Source of the DNA: Caedibacter sp052030685
Lineage (GTDB): Bacteria; Pseudomonadota; Gammaproteobacteria; Francisellales; Francisellaceae
Assembly: GCF_052030685.1 (NCBI RefSeq)
Contig: NZ_JBQAJM010000002.1
Span: forward strand, 1 to 64,000
Direction: 5' to 3'
DNA length: 64,000 nt
Every line of letters starts with the position of its first letter. Position 1 is the first letter of the stretch. Positions 44,914 to 54,174 of this stretch are shown here, piece after piece. A program made the position numbers and the translations under genes. Below the pieces are notes generated by a model. That model was not told the DNA's origin. It saw only the letters and a program-made list of their open reading frames with translations, and did no database searches.

Positions 44914-46308
44914 ATGAGTATCTATTTATACAATTCATTATCTGGAAAGAAAGAGTTTTTTCAGCCGATTAACCCACAAAAATTAAAAATGTATGTCTGT
45001 GGCATGACGGTTTATGATGATTGTCATATTGGACATGCACGCACGCAAATTGCCTTTGATGTTATTGTGCGTTATTTTCGCTTTTGCAATTACGATGTGA
45101 CTTATGTACGCAATATTACCGATATTGATGATAAAATCATTAAGCGAGCCAATGAAAACGGTGAATCAACTGATGCACTCGTTGAGCGCACAATCAAAAG
45201 CATGTATGACGATTTAGATCGTTTAAATATTCTACGGCCTGATTTTGATCCACGAGCTACGCAAACGATTCCTGAAATGTGTCAGATGATCGAAAACCTC
45301 ATTGATAAAGGCTTTGCTTATGCCCCAGGCAATGGTGATGTTTATTATCGTGTCGAAGCATTCAAAGACTATGGTAAATTAAGTAAACAAAGCTTGGAGC
45401 ACTTGCGTGTTGGTGCACGAATTGAAAGTAATGAGCAAAAAGAAAATCCTTTAGACTTTGTGTTGTGGAAAGCGGCTAAAGCTGGTGAGCCAAGTTGGGA
45501 TTCGCCATGGGGGAAAGGTCGTCCTGGTTGGCATATTGAGTGCTCGGCAATGTCTAAAAATCTATTAGGCGATAATTTTGATATTCATGCAGGAGGTTCA
45601 GATTTACGTTTCCCACATCATGAGAATGAAATCGCGCAATCAGAAGCCGCGAATGGCTGCAGCTTTGCCAATTACTGGTTGCATTCTGGCATGGTTCAGA
45701 TCGATGATGAGAAAATGTCTAAATCATTGAATAATTTCTTCACAATTAAAGAGGTGCTTGCCGAGTACCATCCTGAAGTGGTTCGCTTCTTTTTGATTTC
45801 AGGACAATACCGCAGTGAAATCAATTACTCTAAAGAGAATTTAGATCAGGCAAAAGCCGCTGTTGAGCGTCTATACACGGCATTGCGTGGTATTGATGTC
45901 ACTGAAAACACAATAGCATTAGCCGAAGCTGATCGGTATATTAATGACTTTAAGCAGGCAATGAATAATGACTTCAACACACCAGAAGCATTGCCAGTAT
46001 TGTTTGCCATTGCTAAGGAGATCAATAAATACCGTACAAATGATCAACAAAAAGCGTCAGGCTTTGCGAAACTATTATTACAGCTTGCCGATGTGTTAGG
46101 TATATTGAAACATTCGCCTGATAGCTACTTCAAGCATAGTGGTGCCAATGACTTAAGTGATGAGGTCATTGAGCACATGATTGCTGAGCGCATGGATGCG
46201 AAAAAGAATAAAGATTATGCCAAAGCCGATCAGATTCGCCAAACTCTAGCAGAACAAGGTGTATTGCTTGAAGACTCAGCAACGGGCACAATCTGGAAAA
46301 GAGCATAA
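44914..46308 (+). CDS. cysS: Cysteinyl-tRNA synthetase
   Basis: Class I synthetase charging tRNA-Cys, 464 aa. HIGH motif in DDCHIGHART, KMSKS motif in EKMSKSLNN, zinc ligands from CGMTVYDDC, WHIECSAM and the HHENE motif. The C-terminal domain ends with LLEDSATGTIWKR. Monocistronic or with prmB 29 bases downstream. Confidence 0.98.
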   Translation: MSIYLYNSLSGKKEFFQPINPQKLKMYVCGMTVYDDCHIGHARTQIAFDVIVRYFRFCNYDVTYVRNITDIDDKIIKRANENGESTDALVERTIKSMYDDLDRLNILRPDFDPRATQTIPEMCQMIENLIDKGFAYAPGNGDVYYRVEAFKDYGKLSKQSLEHLRVGARIESNEQKENPLDFVLWKAAKAGEPSWDSPWGKGRPGWHIECSAMSKNLLGDNFDIHAGGSDLRFPHHENEIAQSEAANGCSFANYWLHSGMVQIDDEKMSKSLNNFFTIKEVLAEYHPEVVRFFLISGQYRSEINYSKENLDQAKAAVERLYTALRGIDVTENTIALAEADRYINDFKQAMNNDFNTPEALPVLFAIAKEINKYRTNDQQKASGFAKLLLQLADVLGILKHSPDSYFKHSGANDLSDEVIEHMIAERMDAKKNKDYAKADQIRQTLAEQGVLLEDSATGTIWKRA

Positions 46309-46337
46309 GGCACATAAAGCATAAGTGAGGATAAAAG

Positions 46338-47297
46338 ATGAGTGATATTTTTGGAGGGGACGTCAATGTTGATGCATTGGCGCAGGACTTACATACAATA
46401 CGTGATTATTTGCGTTGGGCAACATCTCGTTTCCTCGAAGCAGAGCTTTTTTATGGGCATGGTACAGATTCAGCATGGGATGAGGCCGTACACTTAGTGC
46501 TGCAGGCACTTTACTTACCATTAGATGTTGATCATCGTATTTTGGATGCGCGTTTAACGCATGTAGAACGCCAGAAAGTCATCAAATGGATTTATCGACG
46601 TGTAGTTGATCGTGTGCCATTGCCATATTTGACAAAAACAGCATGGTTTGCAGGAATGAAGTTCTATGTTGATCAACGAGTGATTGTGCCGCGCTCCCCT
46701 ATTGGTGAGCTGATTCGCAATGAGTTTGAGCCATGGGTTAATCACCATAATGTCGCGCGCGTATTGGACTTATGCACCGGCAGCGGTTGTATCGGTATTG
46801 CTACAGCACATGTATTCCCTGATGCAGAAGTGGTCTTAAGTGATATCTCAGAAGATGCGCTAGAAGTTGCCAAGCGCAATATCAAGCAGCATGATATGGA
46901 ACAGCGTGTCACTGCCGTGCAATCGGATTTATTTGCAAGTTTAACAGGGCAAAAGTTTGATTTGATTATCTCTAATCCGCCGTATGTTGACATGAACGAT
47001 TTAGCATCGATGCCACAAGAGTATTTAAAAGAGCCAGCATTGGCACTAGGTTCAGGTGATGATGGTCTAGATATTACACGTAAAATCTTAGTCGATGCAC
47101 TTGATTATCTTAATGAAGATGGTGTCTTAATCGTTGAAGTGGGTAATAGCCAACATGCTTTACAAGAAGCCTTTCAAAGTGTGCCTTTCACATGGCTTAA
47201 CTTTGAAGACGGAGGTGATGGGGTATTCTTGTTAACCTATGATGAGCTTGTGAATTATCGATCAATATTTACCGAGGATTATCAAGATGCCAGGTAA
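46338..47297 (+). CDS. prmB: Ribosomal protein L3 glutamine methyltransferase
   Basis: SAM-dependent N5-glutamine methyltransferase of the HemK family that modifies ribosomal protein L3. The SAM motif is VLDLCTGSGCIGIATA and the catalytic N-P-P-Y is in LIISNPPYVDM. The N-terminal helical part (LRWATSRFLEAELFYGHGTDSAWDEA) is typical of PrmB rather than PrmC. GAGG precedes the ATG. The stop overlaps aroC by 11 bases, an arrangement common in gammaproteobacteria. Confidence 0.96.
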   Translation: MSDIFGGDVNVDALAQDLHTIRDYLRWATSRFLEAELFYGHGTDSAWDEAVHLVLQALYLPLDVDHRILDARLTHVERQKVIKWIYRRVVDRVPLPYLTKTAWFAGMKFYVDQRVIVPRSPIGELIRNEFEPWVNHHNVARVLDLCTGSGCIGIATAHVFPDAEVVLSDISEDALEVAKRNIKQHDMEQRVTAVQSDLFASLTGQKFDLIISNPPYVDMNDLASMPQEYLKEPALALGSGDDGLDITRKILVDALDYLNEDGVLIVEVGNSQHALQEAFQSVPFTWLNFEDGGDGVFLLTYDELVNYRSIFTEDYQDAR

Positions 47298-48348
47298 TAC
47301 ATGGGGAACACTTTTTAAAGTCACTACCTTTGGTGAGAGTCATGGTTTGGCGTTAGGGGCGATTATTGATGGCTGCCCACCGGGACTACCATTGAGTGAG
47401 GAAGATCTTCAAGTAGATTTAGATAGACGTAAACCTGGGCAGTCAAAGTTTACCACACAGCGACGTGAGCCTGATCAAGTGAAGATTTTATCTGGTGTCT
47501 TTGAAGGCAAAACAACCGGTACACCAATTGGTTTAATCATTGAAAATACAGATCAGAAATCCAAAGACTATGGTGAGATCAAAGATCAGTTTCGACCAGG
47601 ACATGCTGATTTCACCTACTTTCATAAATATGGCATTCGTGATTATCGTGGTGGTGGACGGTCTTCCGCCAGAGAGACAGCCATGCGTGTCGCCGCAGGC
47701 GCGATTGCTAAGAAGCTATTAAAAGAGCAGTTTAATAGTGAAATATTTGGCTATGTTTCACAAATTGGTGATATTGAACTTGAGCTAAAAGATCAAAACT
47801 TTATTGAGCAAAATCCTTTTTTCTGTGCAGATCCAAATAAGATCCCGCAGCTCGAGGAGTTGATGCAGTCAATTCGTAAACAAGGGGATTCTATTGGTGC
47901 CAAGGTCAATGTTGTGGCACGTAATATCCCTGTTGGATTAGGGGAACCGGTATTTGATCGTTTGGATGCCGACATTGCCAAAGCATTGATGAGTATTAAT
48001 GCCGTTAAAGCGGTATCTATTGGTGATGGTTTTGATGTGGTTAGCCAAAAAGGTAGCGAGCATCGCGACGAATACATTAAAGGCAAAGGTTTTTTAAGCA
48101 ATCATTCAGGTGGTATTTTAGGCGGGATCTCCTCAGGACAAGAGATCTTGGCGAGTATTGCCTTTAAACCTACTTCAAGCATTTTGGTACCTGGTCGCTC
48201 AATTGATATTCATGGCGATCAATGTCAAGTCATTACCAAGGGGCGTCATGACCCGTGTGTTGGCATTCGCGGTGTGCCCATTGCTGAGGCAATGTTGGCA
48301 CTTGTCCTTGTTGATCACTATTTGCAACATAAAGCGCAGAATTTGTAA
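47287..48348 (+). CDS. aroC: Chorismate synthase
   Basis: Last step of the shikimate pathway (EPSP to chorismate, reduced FMN as cofactor). Signatures: FGESHGLALGAIIDGCPPG, FRPGHADFTYFHKYGIRDYRGGGRSSARETA (split here: the R-x-G-G-G-R-S-S-A-R-E-T motif) and GRHDPCVGIRGVPIAEAMLA. Length 353 aa. Ends tail-to-tail with the T6SS cluster; a MITE-like repeat lies between them. Confidence 0.98.
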   Translation: MPGNTWGTLFKVTTFGESHGLALGAIIDGCPPGLPLSEEDLQVDLDRRKPGQSKFTTQRREPDQVKILSGVFEGKTTGTPIGLIIENTDQKSKDYGEIKDQFRPGHADFTYFHKYGIRDYRGGGRSSARETAMRVAAGAIAKKLLKEQFNSEIFGYVSQIGDIELELKDQNFIEQNPFFCADPNKIPQLEELMQSIRKQGDSIGAKVNVVARNIPVGLGEPVFDRLDADIAKALMSINAVKAVSIGDGFDVVSQKGSEHRDEYIKGKGFLSNHSGGILGGISSGQEILASIAFKPTSSILVPGRSIDIHGDQCQVITKGRHDPCVGIRGVPIAEAMLALVLVDHYLQHKAQNL

Positions 48349-48375
48349 TTAACATTAGACATTTATACCGCTTAT

Positions 48376-48480
48376 GCAATTAAGTTAAGCTTCAATTATA
48401 CCCCTCACCTGCGCAGCTTAAGCTGCACGAGCAATCCCACAAGGGAAGAGGTACTAGCTGATGCAACTTATTATTGATTC
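48376..48480. repeat. MITE-like intergenic repeat, copy 3
   Basis: About 105 bp in the gap between aroC and the T6SS cluster. Right end GCAACTTATTATTGATTC (48463-48480), one mismatch from copy 1. Inside are TACCCCTCACC and the palindrome GCAGCTTAAGCTGC; the second hairpin is partly degraded (GCAATCCCACAAGGGAAGAGG). The left end is only loosely conserved. Confidence 0.75.
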
Positions 48481-48491
48481 ATTACTATGAA

Positions 48492-49964
48492 TCACTTTAC
48501 AAGCACCTTCACTTCGACCACTTGCGGGGAATTGATATAGAAAAATCGCGTCACAACATTAGCCACATATCGCACATAAGCGTAATAATGTGGATAAGCT
48601 GCCTCAATCACAAGTACATTGCTCACGTGATCATAATGAACTGCTTTAATCACTGATTTAAAAAATTGATATCTTTCTGCATTTTCCTCGCCATACAGGA
48701 ATTTTAATGCCAACAAAAACCCATCATTATTGCGAATATCCAAATCGGAGAAAGCTCTAAAGACCTGCACCACACGATCAATATGACGAAAACTATTTAA
48801 TCTAAGTTCAGACTTTAAAGCGATCAACTCAAAATGTGCACTTTGAGTGGTAAAGCTATTGGTGCTCACCTTGATCAAACTGCCATGTTCAGCTTTTTGT
48901 GTCCATTCCACTTTGGCAAAAATTCTTTTCTCAATATCTAATGCCTCGTTAATATCTTTAGGAGAATAGCTAAGTTTACCGACATGCTTATGAAAAACAT
49001 ATTCACTGACCGTATGATTATAATAATCTCTATACGGCTGGTTATTAACCCATACTTGATGAACATAACAAGCGCGAGCATCGGGATCCTCAGGGTGCAG
49101 CAAAGGGATTTTATCATAGCGTTGATCAATTTTTTGTGACGTTGAATAGGCTTCAAACAAATTAAATAGCGGAATAATATTAGTAATAAACAATCGATCT
49201 TTCTGGCTAATGAGTTCAAAAAAATCCGCTCTATCATATATCCCCATAGGAAATATCAACATCATTTCTTTGACTTTGGCAGTCGTTTCAGTCACCGGAA
49301 TCTGCGACAGTTCGATACTTAATTTCAAAGAAAACTCAGGTGACAATAAATCTAGACGCGTTTTGTCATTTAACCCTAGCGTGTATGCATCGCTATTGTA
49401 AACCGTCGCTAAGACCTCCTTTTGCGTACCATCATCATAAATCACACGCACTTTAATTTTGTTGTCTTTAAGGAGCATTTCTTTTAATTGACACAGTTTA
49501 AACTCGGCTTGTTTCCATAACAAAGGATTGACCCACAAATCAAAGACATTGTGATTAAGCTCTGTTGGGGCATCAGTTTGTAATGAAACTTGCGTCGAGG
49601 TCGTTGTTAAATCGACATGATCAACCTTAAAACACGTCAAATTAACTTCGCTTAAATTGCTATAATGAAACTGTTTTTTTGCTTGAATATCATAAACATC
49701 AAAACGCTCTTTTGGCTCAAGGCTTAAGCAAGCTTTTTTAATCTTTGACTTAACAGCGATGAGCATATGCTTAGGCAATTGCATTAGCAGATTTTGGTTA
49801 TAGCGTGATAAGCGATAATCTCGCTCACTTCTAAGTTGTGCCACCAAGTTGCTCTGAATATCCTTACCTAATGCATCAAACAAATGGGTCAACACCTGAT
49901 AATGATCATCGGATAAATCATAGCTTTTACTAACAAAAGTCATTTTTTCATCAAGAAAATTCAT
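48492..49964 (-). CDS. TssF/IglH-like T6SS baseplate protein
   Basis: Probable wedge subunit of the contractile T6SS baseplate. Residues about 264-310 (TNIIPLFNLFEAY followed by YDKIPLLHPEDPDARACYVHQVWV) match the TssF pattern of an asparagine-led P-x-x-N-L-F motif, a Y-x-x-x-P segment and the y-x-V-x-x-V strand; the rest is too divergent for me to align. It follows the PAAR-like gene, the position of iglH after iglG in the FPI. The ATG at 49964 (490 aa) has AGGGTGA upstream; a GTG at 49973 overlaps the previous stop. Last gene of the cluster on this side. Confidence 0.7.
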   Translation of the reverse strand: MNFLDEKMTFVSKSYDLSDDHYQVLTHLFDALGKDIQSNLVAQLRSERDYRLSRYNQNLLMQLPKHMLIAVKSKIKKACLSLEPKERFDVYDIQAKKQFHYSNLSEVNLTCFKVDHVDLTTTSTQVSLQTDAPTELNHNVFDLWVNPLLWKQAEFKLCQLKEMLLKDNKIKVRVIYDDGTQKEVLATVYNSDAYTLGLNDKTRLDLLSPEFSLKLSIELSQIPVTETTAKVKEMMLIFPMGIYDRADFFELISQKDRLFITNIIPLFNLFEAYSTSQKIDQRYDKIPLLHPEDPDARACYVHQVWVNNQPYRDYYNHTVSEYVFHKHVGKLSYSPKDINEALDIEKRIFAKVEWTQKAEHGSLIKVSTNSFTTQSAHFELIALKSELRLNSFRHIDRVVQVFRAFSDLDIRNNDGFLLALKFLYGEENAERYQFFKSVIKAVHYDHVSNVLVIEAAYPHYYAYVRYVANVVTRFFYINSPQVVEVKVLVK

Positions 49965-49969
49965 ACCCT

Positions 49970-52900
49970 TCACCCTGTCATTGTTGTCATTTGTGATGGA
50001 TTGATAAAACTAACAACCCCGCCAACTGCTGTCGTGCACATTGCTTTATTATTCATCGTATTAATGGGAGAACCTTGCACCATCGTCATAATATTTGTTG
50101 GGATAAACTGTCCTGCTGGAATGCACGGCGAAATCGGTTTTAATGGGTTCCATGCCGGATTCGTCACTGCTGTGCAACTTGGCATCGGCAAAATATTTAC
50201 CATAGGCGCGGCATCGGTGATATTAGCTGCCGGTTTGTTATTAATCAATACGGTTGCACGCAAGGTACTATACATACTAGGACCCAAACCAAAGGTGCAT
50301 AACATTTGCGAGCTTGTACACGTGACCATTGTTGCTTGTGGTGAGCCGCTACTGGCACTTAATGCACTTGCCGTTTGACCACTTAATACGGCTGTATTAC
50401 TCAACGAGTTATTTAAATTTGCTAAAGTAACCTCAAGTTCAGCTTGCTCAGCTACCTGTTTTGCTGTTTGCGTGCTTTGAGTATTACGCTGCTGAGTCGC
50501 AATCACATTTTGCATCTGCATCGTCTTTGCTTGCATTTCATCTAACGCTTTGGCTGCATTTTTTGACTTTTGCGCATGTGAGCCAATCTCGCCTGCCGCT
50601 GAAGCTAAAGCATTATTAATCTCATTAATTTCATCTTCAATATGCGTTAAATTCTCACAACTTTGTAGCTGATTCAATAGCTTAGGTGTTTCAGGAATTA
50701 AATCATTAACACTAGGAACACCGGATGCTGACATACTAGGTATCGCACCACTTAACAAAGCTTGCATGTTAGGTAGCGATTGGTTCCCCATGGCATTGAT
50801 AAAATTTTGTTGATCCAATGCCATAAACTGATTTTGATAATTAAGCACTGGCACCAACACATCATTAAGGTTAGCCACACTCGCCATAGAGACACCGATA
50901 GGCAATGGTACCTCCTTATTTAACAACATTGACAAGCAATTTTGTAGGTCTTGCAAAGGAGATAATAAATCAACGGACAACGAAGGTAAGTTTGGCACCC
51001 CCATCAAAGGAGGCATCGAAAAGCTCATCGCATTTGCTAAATTTTGACATAATGCATCAAGTTCCATTTGAATTTGCTTAAGCAAACTTAACACATCAGG
51101 CAATGACATTGTATTAAGATCTATGCCTTGCAAAAAGCTTGCCAGATCAGGCAATGACGCCAAGCTTGACGTATTGACACTAGGTAAACTGATCTTGCCA
51201 ATAAGCGATTTTAACTGACTAAAAGCATCCAACACCTCATCGCACAAACAACTGGCCACTTGCATATTCGCCGTAGGCGTTTTAGGTAGATTTTGTGATA
51301 GATTTTTAAGCTTCATCATTTCCGCATTGATACTTGCCTGCAATGCCAATGACGCATTACTTTCAGCCAACATTGCATTTAAACTTGCCGTATACGGTCC
51401 AACAATAGCGCTACTATCTAAGCTTTCTCCTTGAGGTAATTGCGGGAGTTTAGGCAAATGATCTAATGCGCTTTGTAGCTCAGTCATTTTTGGTAGCATC
51501 TCTTGTGCATTAAAACTCACATCAGGCACGCATGGACAGAGTGAATCATGTAGTGCATTAGCCTTTGCAGCAAGTTGTGATTGGAATGCCAAAGCCGTTG
51601 GTATTTGTTGCTTAAATTGATCTAATGCCGCTGTTGCACTTTGTAAATGTGTTTGATAGTTTGCTGAAAGCTCATCGCTACTAGGATCTCCTTGCCATGC
51701 CAACGCACTTGTTTTTAATCCCGAGAATTCTGTCACAACTGCGGCATTCGCATTGGTTAATTTTGATAATGGTGATGTGCTTACCTGTGATTGAGCAATG
51801 AGCAAACTCGGCGTCACTTTAGCAACACTCGTCAAATAATCACTTTGCAAGCGTGTCACTTGCTGTGATGGCATACTTGCAAATGCTTGCTCGAAACGCG
51901 CCTGCTTAGCCATTTGTAGATCACTGCCAATAAAATGCGATGTACCATGATCATTTAACACCATCACTACACCCTCACCGGCAACAACCTCCATCTTGCG
52001 ATTTTCTGTTGTCTGACTTTGTTTGGATGCTGTTGATTGCGCATCGCCTAACATCCGCGCCTTTTTACTGACATTTTCAGCTACAAGTGGTAAACCAGCA
52101 GGCACCACAAACATCGACCAACTTTGCATTTGCCCATTTAGTTTATTCAGTGCTTGTTGCTTTTGTGTATCTTGCGTACTGCTTGTCAGCTCTTGGACAT
52201 GTGCTGATGCCGTATTAGGATCCCCTAGTTGCACATTTTGCGCCTTGGCAACTTCTTCATGATAACTGACGATCGATTTAACCATTTCAGCGTCATGCTC
52301 AGGTAGTTTTATTTGTCCTGTTTGCTGCAAAAAATCTGTGTTTTTCATCATTAACTGATCGGTCGTGGGTAAAGCCGCTGCATTTGCAGTCTTAGCATCA
52401 AAAGAAGCATTGGGATACCCCATAAAATCAGCTAAGGTTTGCTTTTTTGCAATCTCACTTACTGCATCTTTTCCTTTATTACCTTTATTCCCATTACTCA
52501 AATCACTTAATTCTTTTGATAGATTCTCTTGATAATGAGCATACGCCTTTGTCTGATTATTAATATCTTCAACACTACTTTCTGAATTTAAGCCGAGAAT
52601 ATTTTTATGGATCTGCAGCAAACTTGTCTTTTGACTATTATCGTTTGCTACATTAGTAGCGTTTATTGCCAATGCTTGTGCTTGGCTTTTCTTTAGCTGA
52701 TCACTCAAGGTATTGATATATTCACTGCTTGGTGTCATGGTTTGAGGGTCAACATTAATTCGCTGTGATTGCCGTGTTAATAGAGCTTTCTTTTCACTTT
52801 GCTGAAAATGGCTCACTTGCAGGCTTAAGCTCTCGGATATTTTAGCAACTTTTGACATATCACCACCGGATCTTGCATCGGTTAATGCATCACTTGCTGC

Positions 52901-53155
52901 TTTTAAACTTTGTATATTTGGTGCATCTGGTGCTTGGGTTGATCTAGAAGTCAAATCCGCAATTAATTTCTGTGTTTGATCCAGATGAACATTCTCAAGA
53001 CCACTGGCTTTATAATCAGGACTAGCATATTGCTTCAATGAACTTAAGTTACGCTGCAAAACACTACTTTTTTGTGTTAAGCCTTGTATCTCACTTTCAT
53101 TATAGACTGATAAGTTGTCAATAAACTTTTGAAAATATGCCAATTCATTTGCCAT
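49970..53155 (-). CDS. Giant PAAR-like (DUF4280) tip protein, IglG position
   Basis: Candidate T6SS spike-tip protein of 1061 aa. The last ~119 residues are a DUF4280 PAAR-like domain with five cysteines (about residues 946, 953, 994, 1011, 1040) in the expected spacing: LCTFGLGPSM, ITDAAPMVNILPMPSC, SPCIPAG and AMCTTAVGGVVSFINP; in IglG such cysteines are thought to hold metal. The first ~940 residues are helical, rich in A, Q, S, L and M, contain leucine/proline-rich stretches (for example SLPDLASFLQGIDL) and no domain I know. In Francisella the tip protein IglG is ~170 aa and is preceded by a separate ~580-aa IglF. This may be an IglF-IglG fusion or an effector with a PAAR cap. It starts 9 bases after vgrG. 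Confidence 0.75.
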   Translation of the reverse strand: MANELAYFQKFIDNLSVYNESEIQGLTQKSSVLQRNLSSLKQYASPDYKASGLENVHLDQTQKLIADLTSRSTQAPDAPNIQSLKAASDALTDARSGGDMSKVAKISESLSLQVSHFQQSEKKALLTRQSQRINVDPQTMTPSSEYINTLSDQLKKSQAQALAINATNVANDNSQKTSLLQIHKNILGLNSESSVEDINNQTKAYAHYQENLSKELSDLSNGNKGNKGKDAVSEIAKKQTLADFMGYPNASFDAKTANAAALPTTDQLMMKNTDFLQQTGQIKLPEHDAEMVKSIVSYHEEVAKAQNVQLGDPNTASAHVQELTSSTQDTQKQQALNKLNGQMQSWSMFVVPAGLPLVAENVSKKARMLGDAQSTASKQSQTTENRKMEVVAGEGVVMVLNDHGTSHFIGSDLQMAKQARFEQAFASMPSQQVTRLQSDYLTSVAKVTPSLLIAQSQVSTSPLSKLTNANAAVVTEFSGLKTSALAWQGDPSSDELSANYQTHLQSATAALDQFKQQIPTALAFQSQLAAKANALHDSLCPCVPDVSFNAQEMLPKMTELQSALDHLPKLPQLPQGESLDSSAIVGPYTASLNAMLAESNASLALQASINAEMMKLKNLSQNLPKTPTANMQVASCLCDEVLDAFSQLKSLIGKISLPSVNTSSLASLPDLASFLQGIDLNTMSLPDVLSLLKQIQMELDALCQNLANAMSFSMPPLMGVPNLPSLSVDLLSPLQDLQNCLSMLLNKEVPLPIGVSMASVANLNDVLVPVLNYQNQFMALDQQNFINAMGNQSLPNMQALLSGAIPSMSASGVPSVNDLIPETPKLLNQLQSCENLTHIEDEINEINNALASAAGEIGSHAQKSKNAAKALDEMQAKTMQMQNVIATQQRNTQSTQTAKQVAEQAELEVTLANLNNSLSNTAVLSGQTASALSASSGSPQATMVTCTSSQMLCTFGLGPSMYSTLRATVLINNKPAANITDAAPMVNILPMPSCTAVTNPAWNPLKPISPCIPAGQFIPTNIMTMVQGSPINTMNNKAMCTTAVGGVVSFINPSQMTTMTG

Positions 53156-53164
53156 AAGCAGCCC

Positions 53165-53656
53165 TTAACCCAATGAGGTGGTTAAACCTTTTACCGTCGT
53201 ACTTGTCGTGCCTTTAATATCCACTGTCATACCTTGCACAGAGACTGCTTGAGTGGCCTTAACAGCGATACTACCACCTTGCAAACTTGCGCTACTTGTT
53301 GATTTTAAACTTAACGAGTTTGATCCATTAATACTGACTTTATCCGCATTAAGCGTAATTTCACCGTCTTTGACTTCAATCACACTGCTACCCACTGCAA
53401 GCTTAATATCTTTATCTTTCAGTGAAATGCTCGTACTACTTTTTTGAATCAACACTTCATCCGTAGTCACTTTGACCGTGATATCACCAACGACAAATGC
53501 AATTGTTTTTTCAGCCTTTAAATTGTATTCATTACCAATTTGCAATACGGCATCACCCGCACTTTTATATTGGATATTACAGACTTCTTTTTCTTCTTTA
53601 CCCTTCACAGCAACCGAAATCCCGTCGCTGTTCATTGCGATTGCGTGCTTTGCCAT
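53165..53656 (-). CDS. vgrG: Needle-only VgrG
   Basis: Spike protein of the T6SS-ii, 163 aa against ~700 for canonical VgrG. It contains only the triple-stranded beta-helix needle: repeated short strands such as TVKVTTDEVLIQKSSTSISL, VIEVKDGEITLNADKVSIN and GSIAVKATQAVSVQGMTVDI, ending VKGLTTSLG. Francisella VgrG has the same size and composition. The gp27-like hub domain is missing from this polypeptide. Its ATG overlaps the stop of the lipoprotein gene (TAATG), so both are coupled. Confidence 0.88.
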   Translation of the reverse strand: MAKHAIAMNSDGISVAVKGKEEKEVCNIQYKSAGDAVLQIGNEYNLKAEKTIAFVVGDITVKVTTDEVLIQKSSTSISLKDKDIKLAVGSSVIEVKDGEITLNADKVSINGSNSLSLKSTSSASLQGGSIAVKATQAVSVQGMTVDIKGTTSTTVKGLTTSLG

Positions 53657-54075
53657 TATGAATCCTTTTTAACACTATATTGATTAATGATGAAACTTAC
53701 ACTTTCACCTTGCGGTTTCTCAATAAAATACTTCCAACCAGATACCGGCTGATGCTTCAAGATAAAATAAATAGCAACAGGCGTGTCACTCACATCTAAA
53801 GAGATCTTTTGCGCCCCTTGATCTGGCATAAATACATAGCGGCTAACACCTTGATCAAGTGCATTTTGGCTAATCGTTGCGTAGTCTGCGGTAACAAAAC
53901 TCTTTTGATCTGCCGGTTGACTAATCAACATTGTGATTGGCTGTTTATCATTGGCATCTTTTGACATATCGACCTTAACCGTCATCGTTGTTGAGTGATA
54001 CCAAGGGATTAACGAGCAGCCACTTAACATTAAAAACACTGCCGCTATCATTGTATACTTCATCATTTTTGCCAT
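53656..54075 (-). CDS. IglE/TssJ-like outer-membrane lipoprotein
   Basis: Lipoprotein of the T6SS membrane complex, 139 aa. Signal peptide with lipobox L-S-G-C; the lipidated cysteine is residue 20, followed by SLIPWYHSTTMTVKVDMS. The remaining part is a small beta-rich domain. AGGAG lies 7 bases before the ATG. Position between the IcmF-like and VgrG genes equals iglE in the FPI; the name rests on synteny and architecture. Confidence 0.8.
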   Translation of the reverse strand: MAKMMKYTMIAAVFLMLSGCSLIPWYHSTTMTVKVDMSKDANDKQPITMLISQPADQKSFVTADYATISQNALDQGVSRYVFMPDQGAQKISLDVSDTPVAIYFILKHQPVSGWKYFIEKPQGESVSFIINQYSVKKDS

Positions 54076-54113
54076 TATTTTACTCCTTTGTGGCGATTTA
54101 AGCCTATGCCCTT

Positions 54114-54132
54114 GGGCGTATACAATACGCCC
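54114..54132. repeat. Short palindromic repeat in the T6SS operon
   Basis: GGGCGTAT-ACA-ATACGCCC (54114-54132) followed by CTACATG, in the 99-bp gap between the lipoprotein and IcmF genes. It resembles the GGGCAATTC/GAATTGCCCCTACA element after clpA. It could form a hairpin in the transcript and cause differential expression within the operon. Confidence 0.55.
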
Positions 54133-54174
54133 CTACATGTTTGTCGTTTTTTTCATAATGTATACGACATCTAT

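Noticed and set aside
50001..50378. 125-codon plus-strand ORF with hydrophobic segments
   Set aside because: It is the antisense shadow of the PAAR-like domain of the 1061-aa protein, whose cysteine motif shows which strand is coding.
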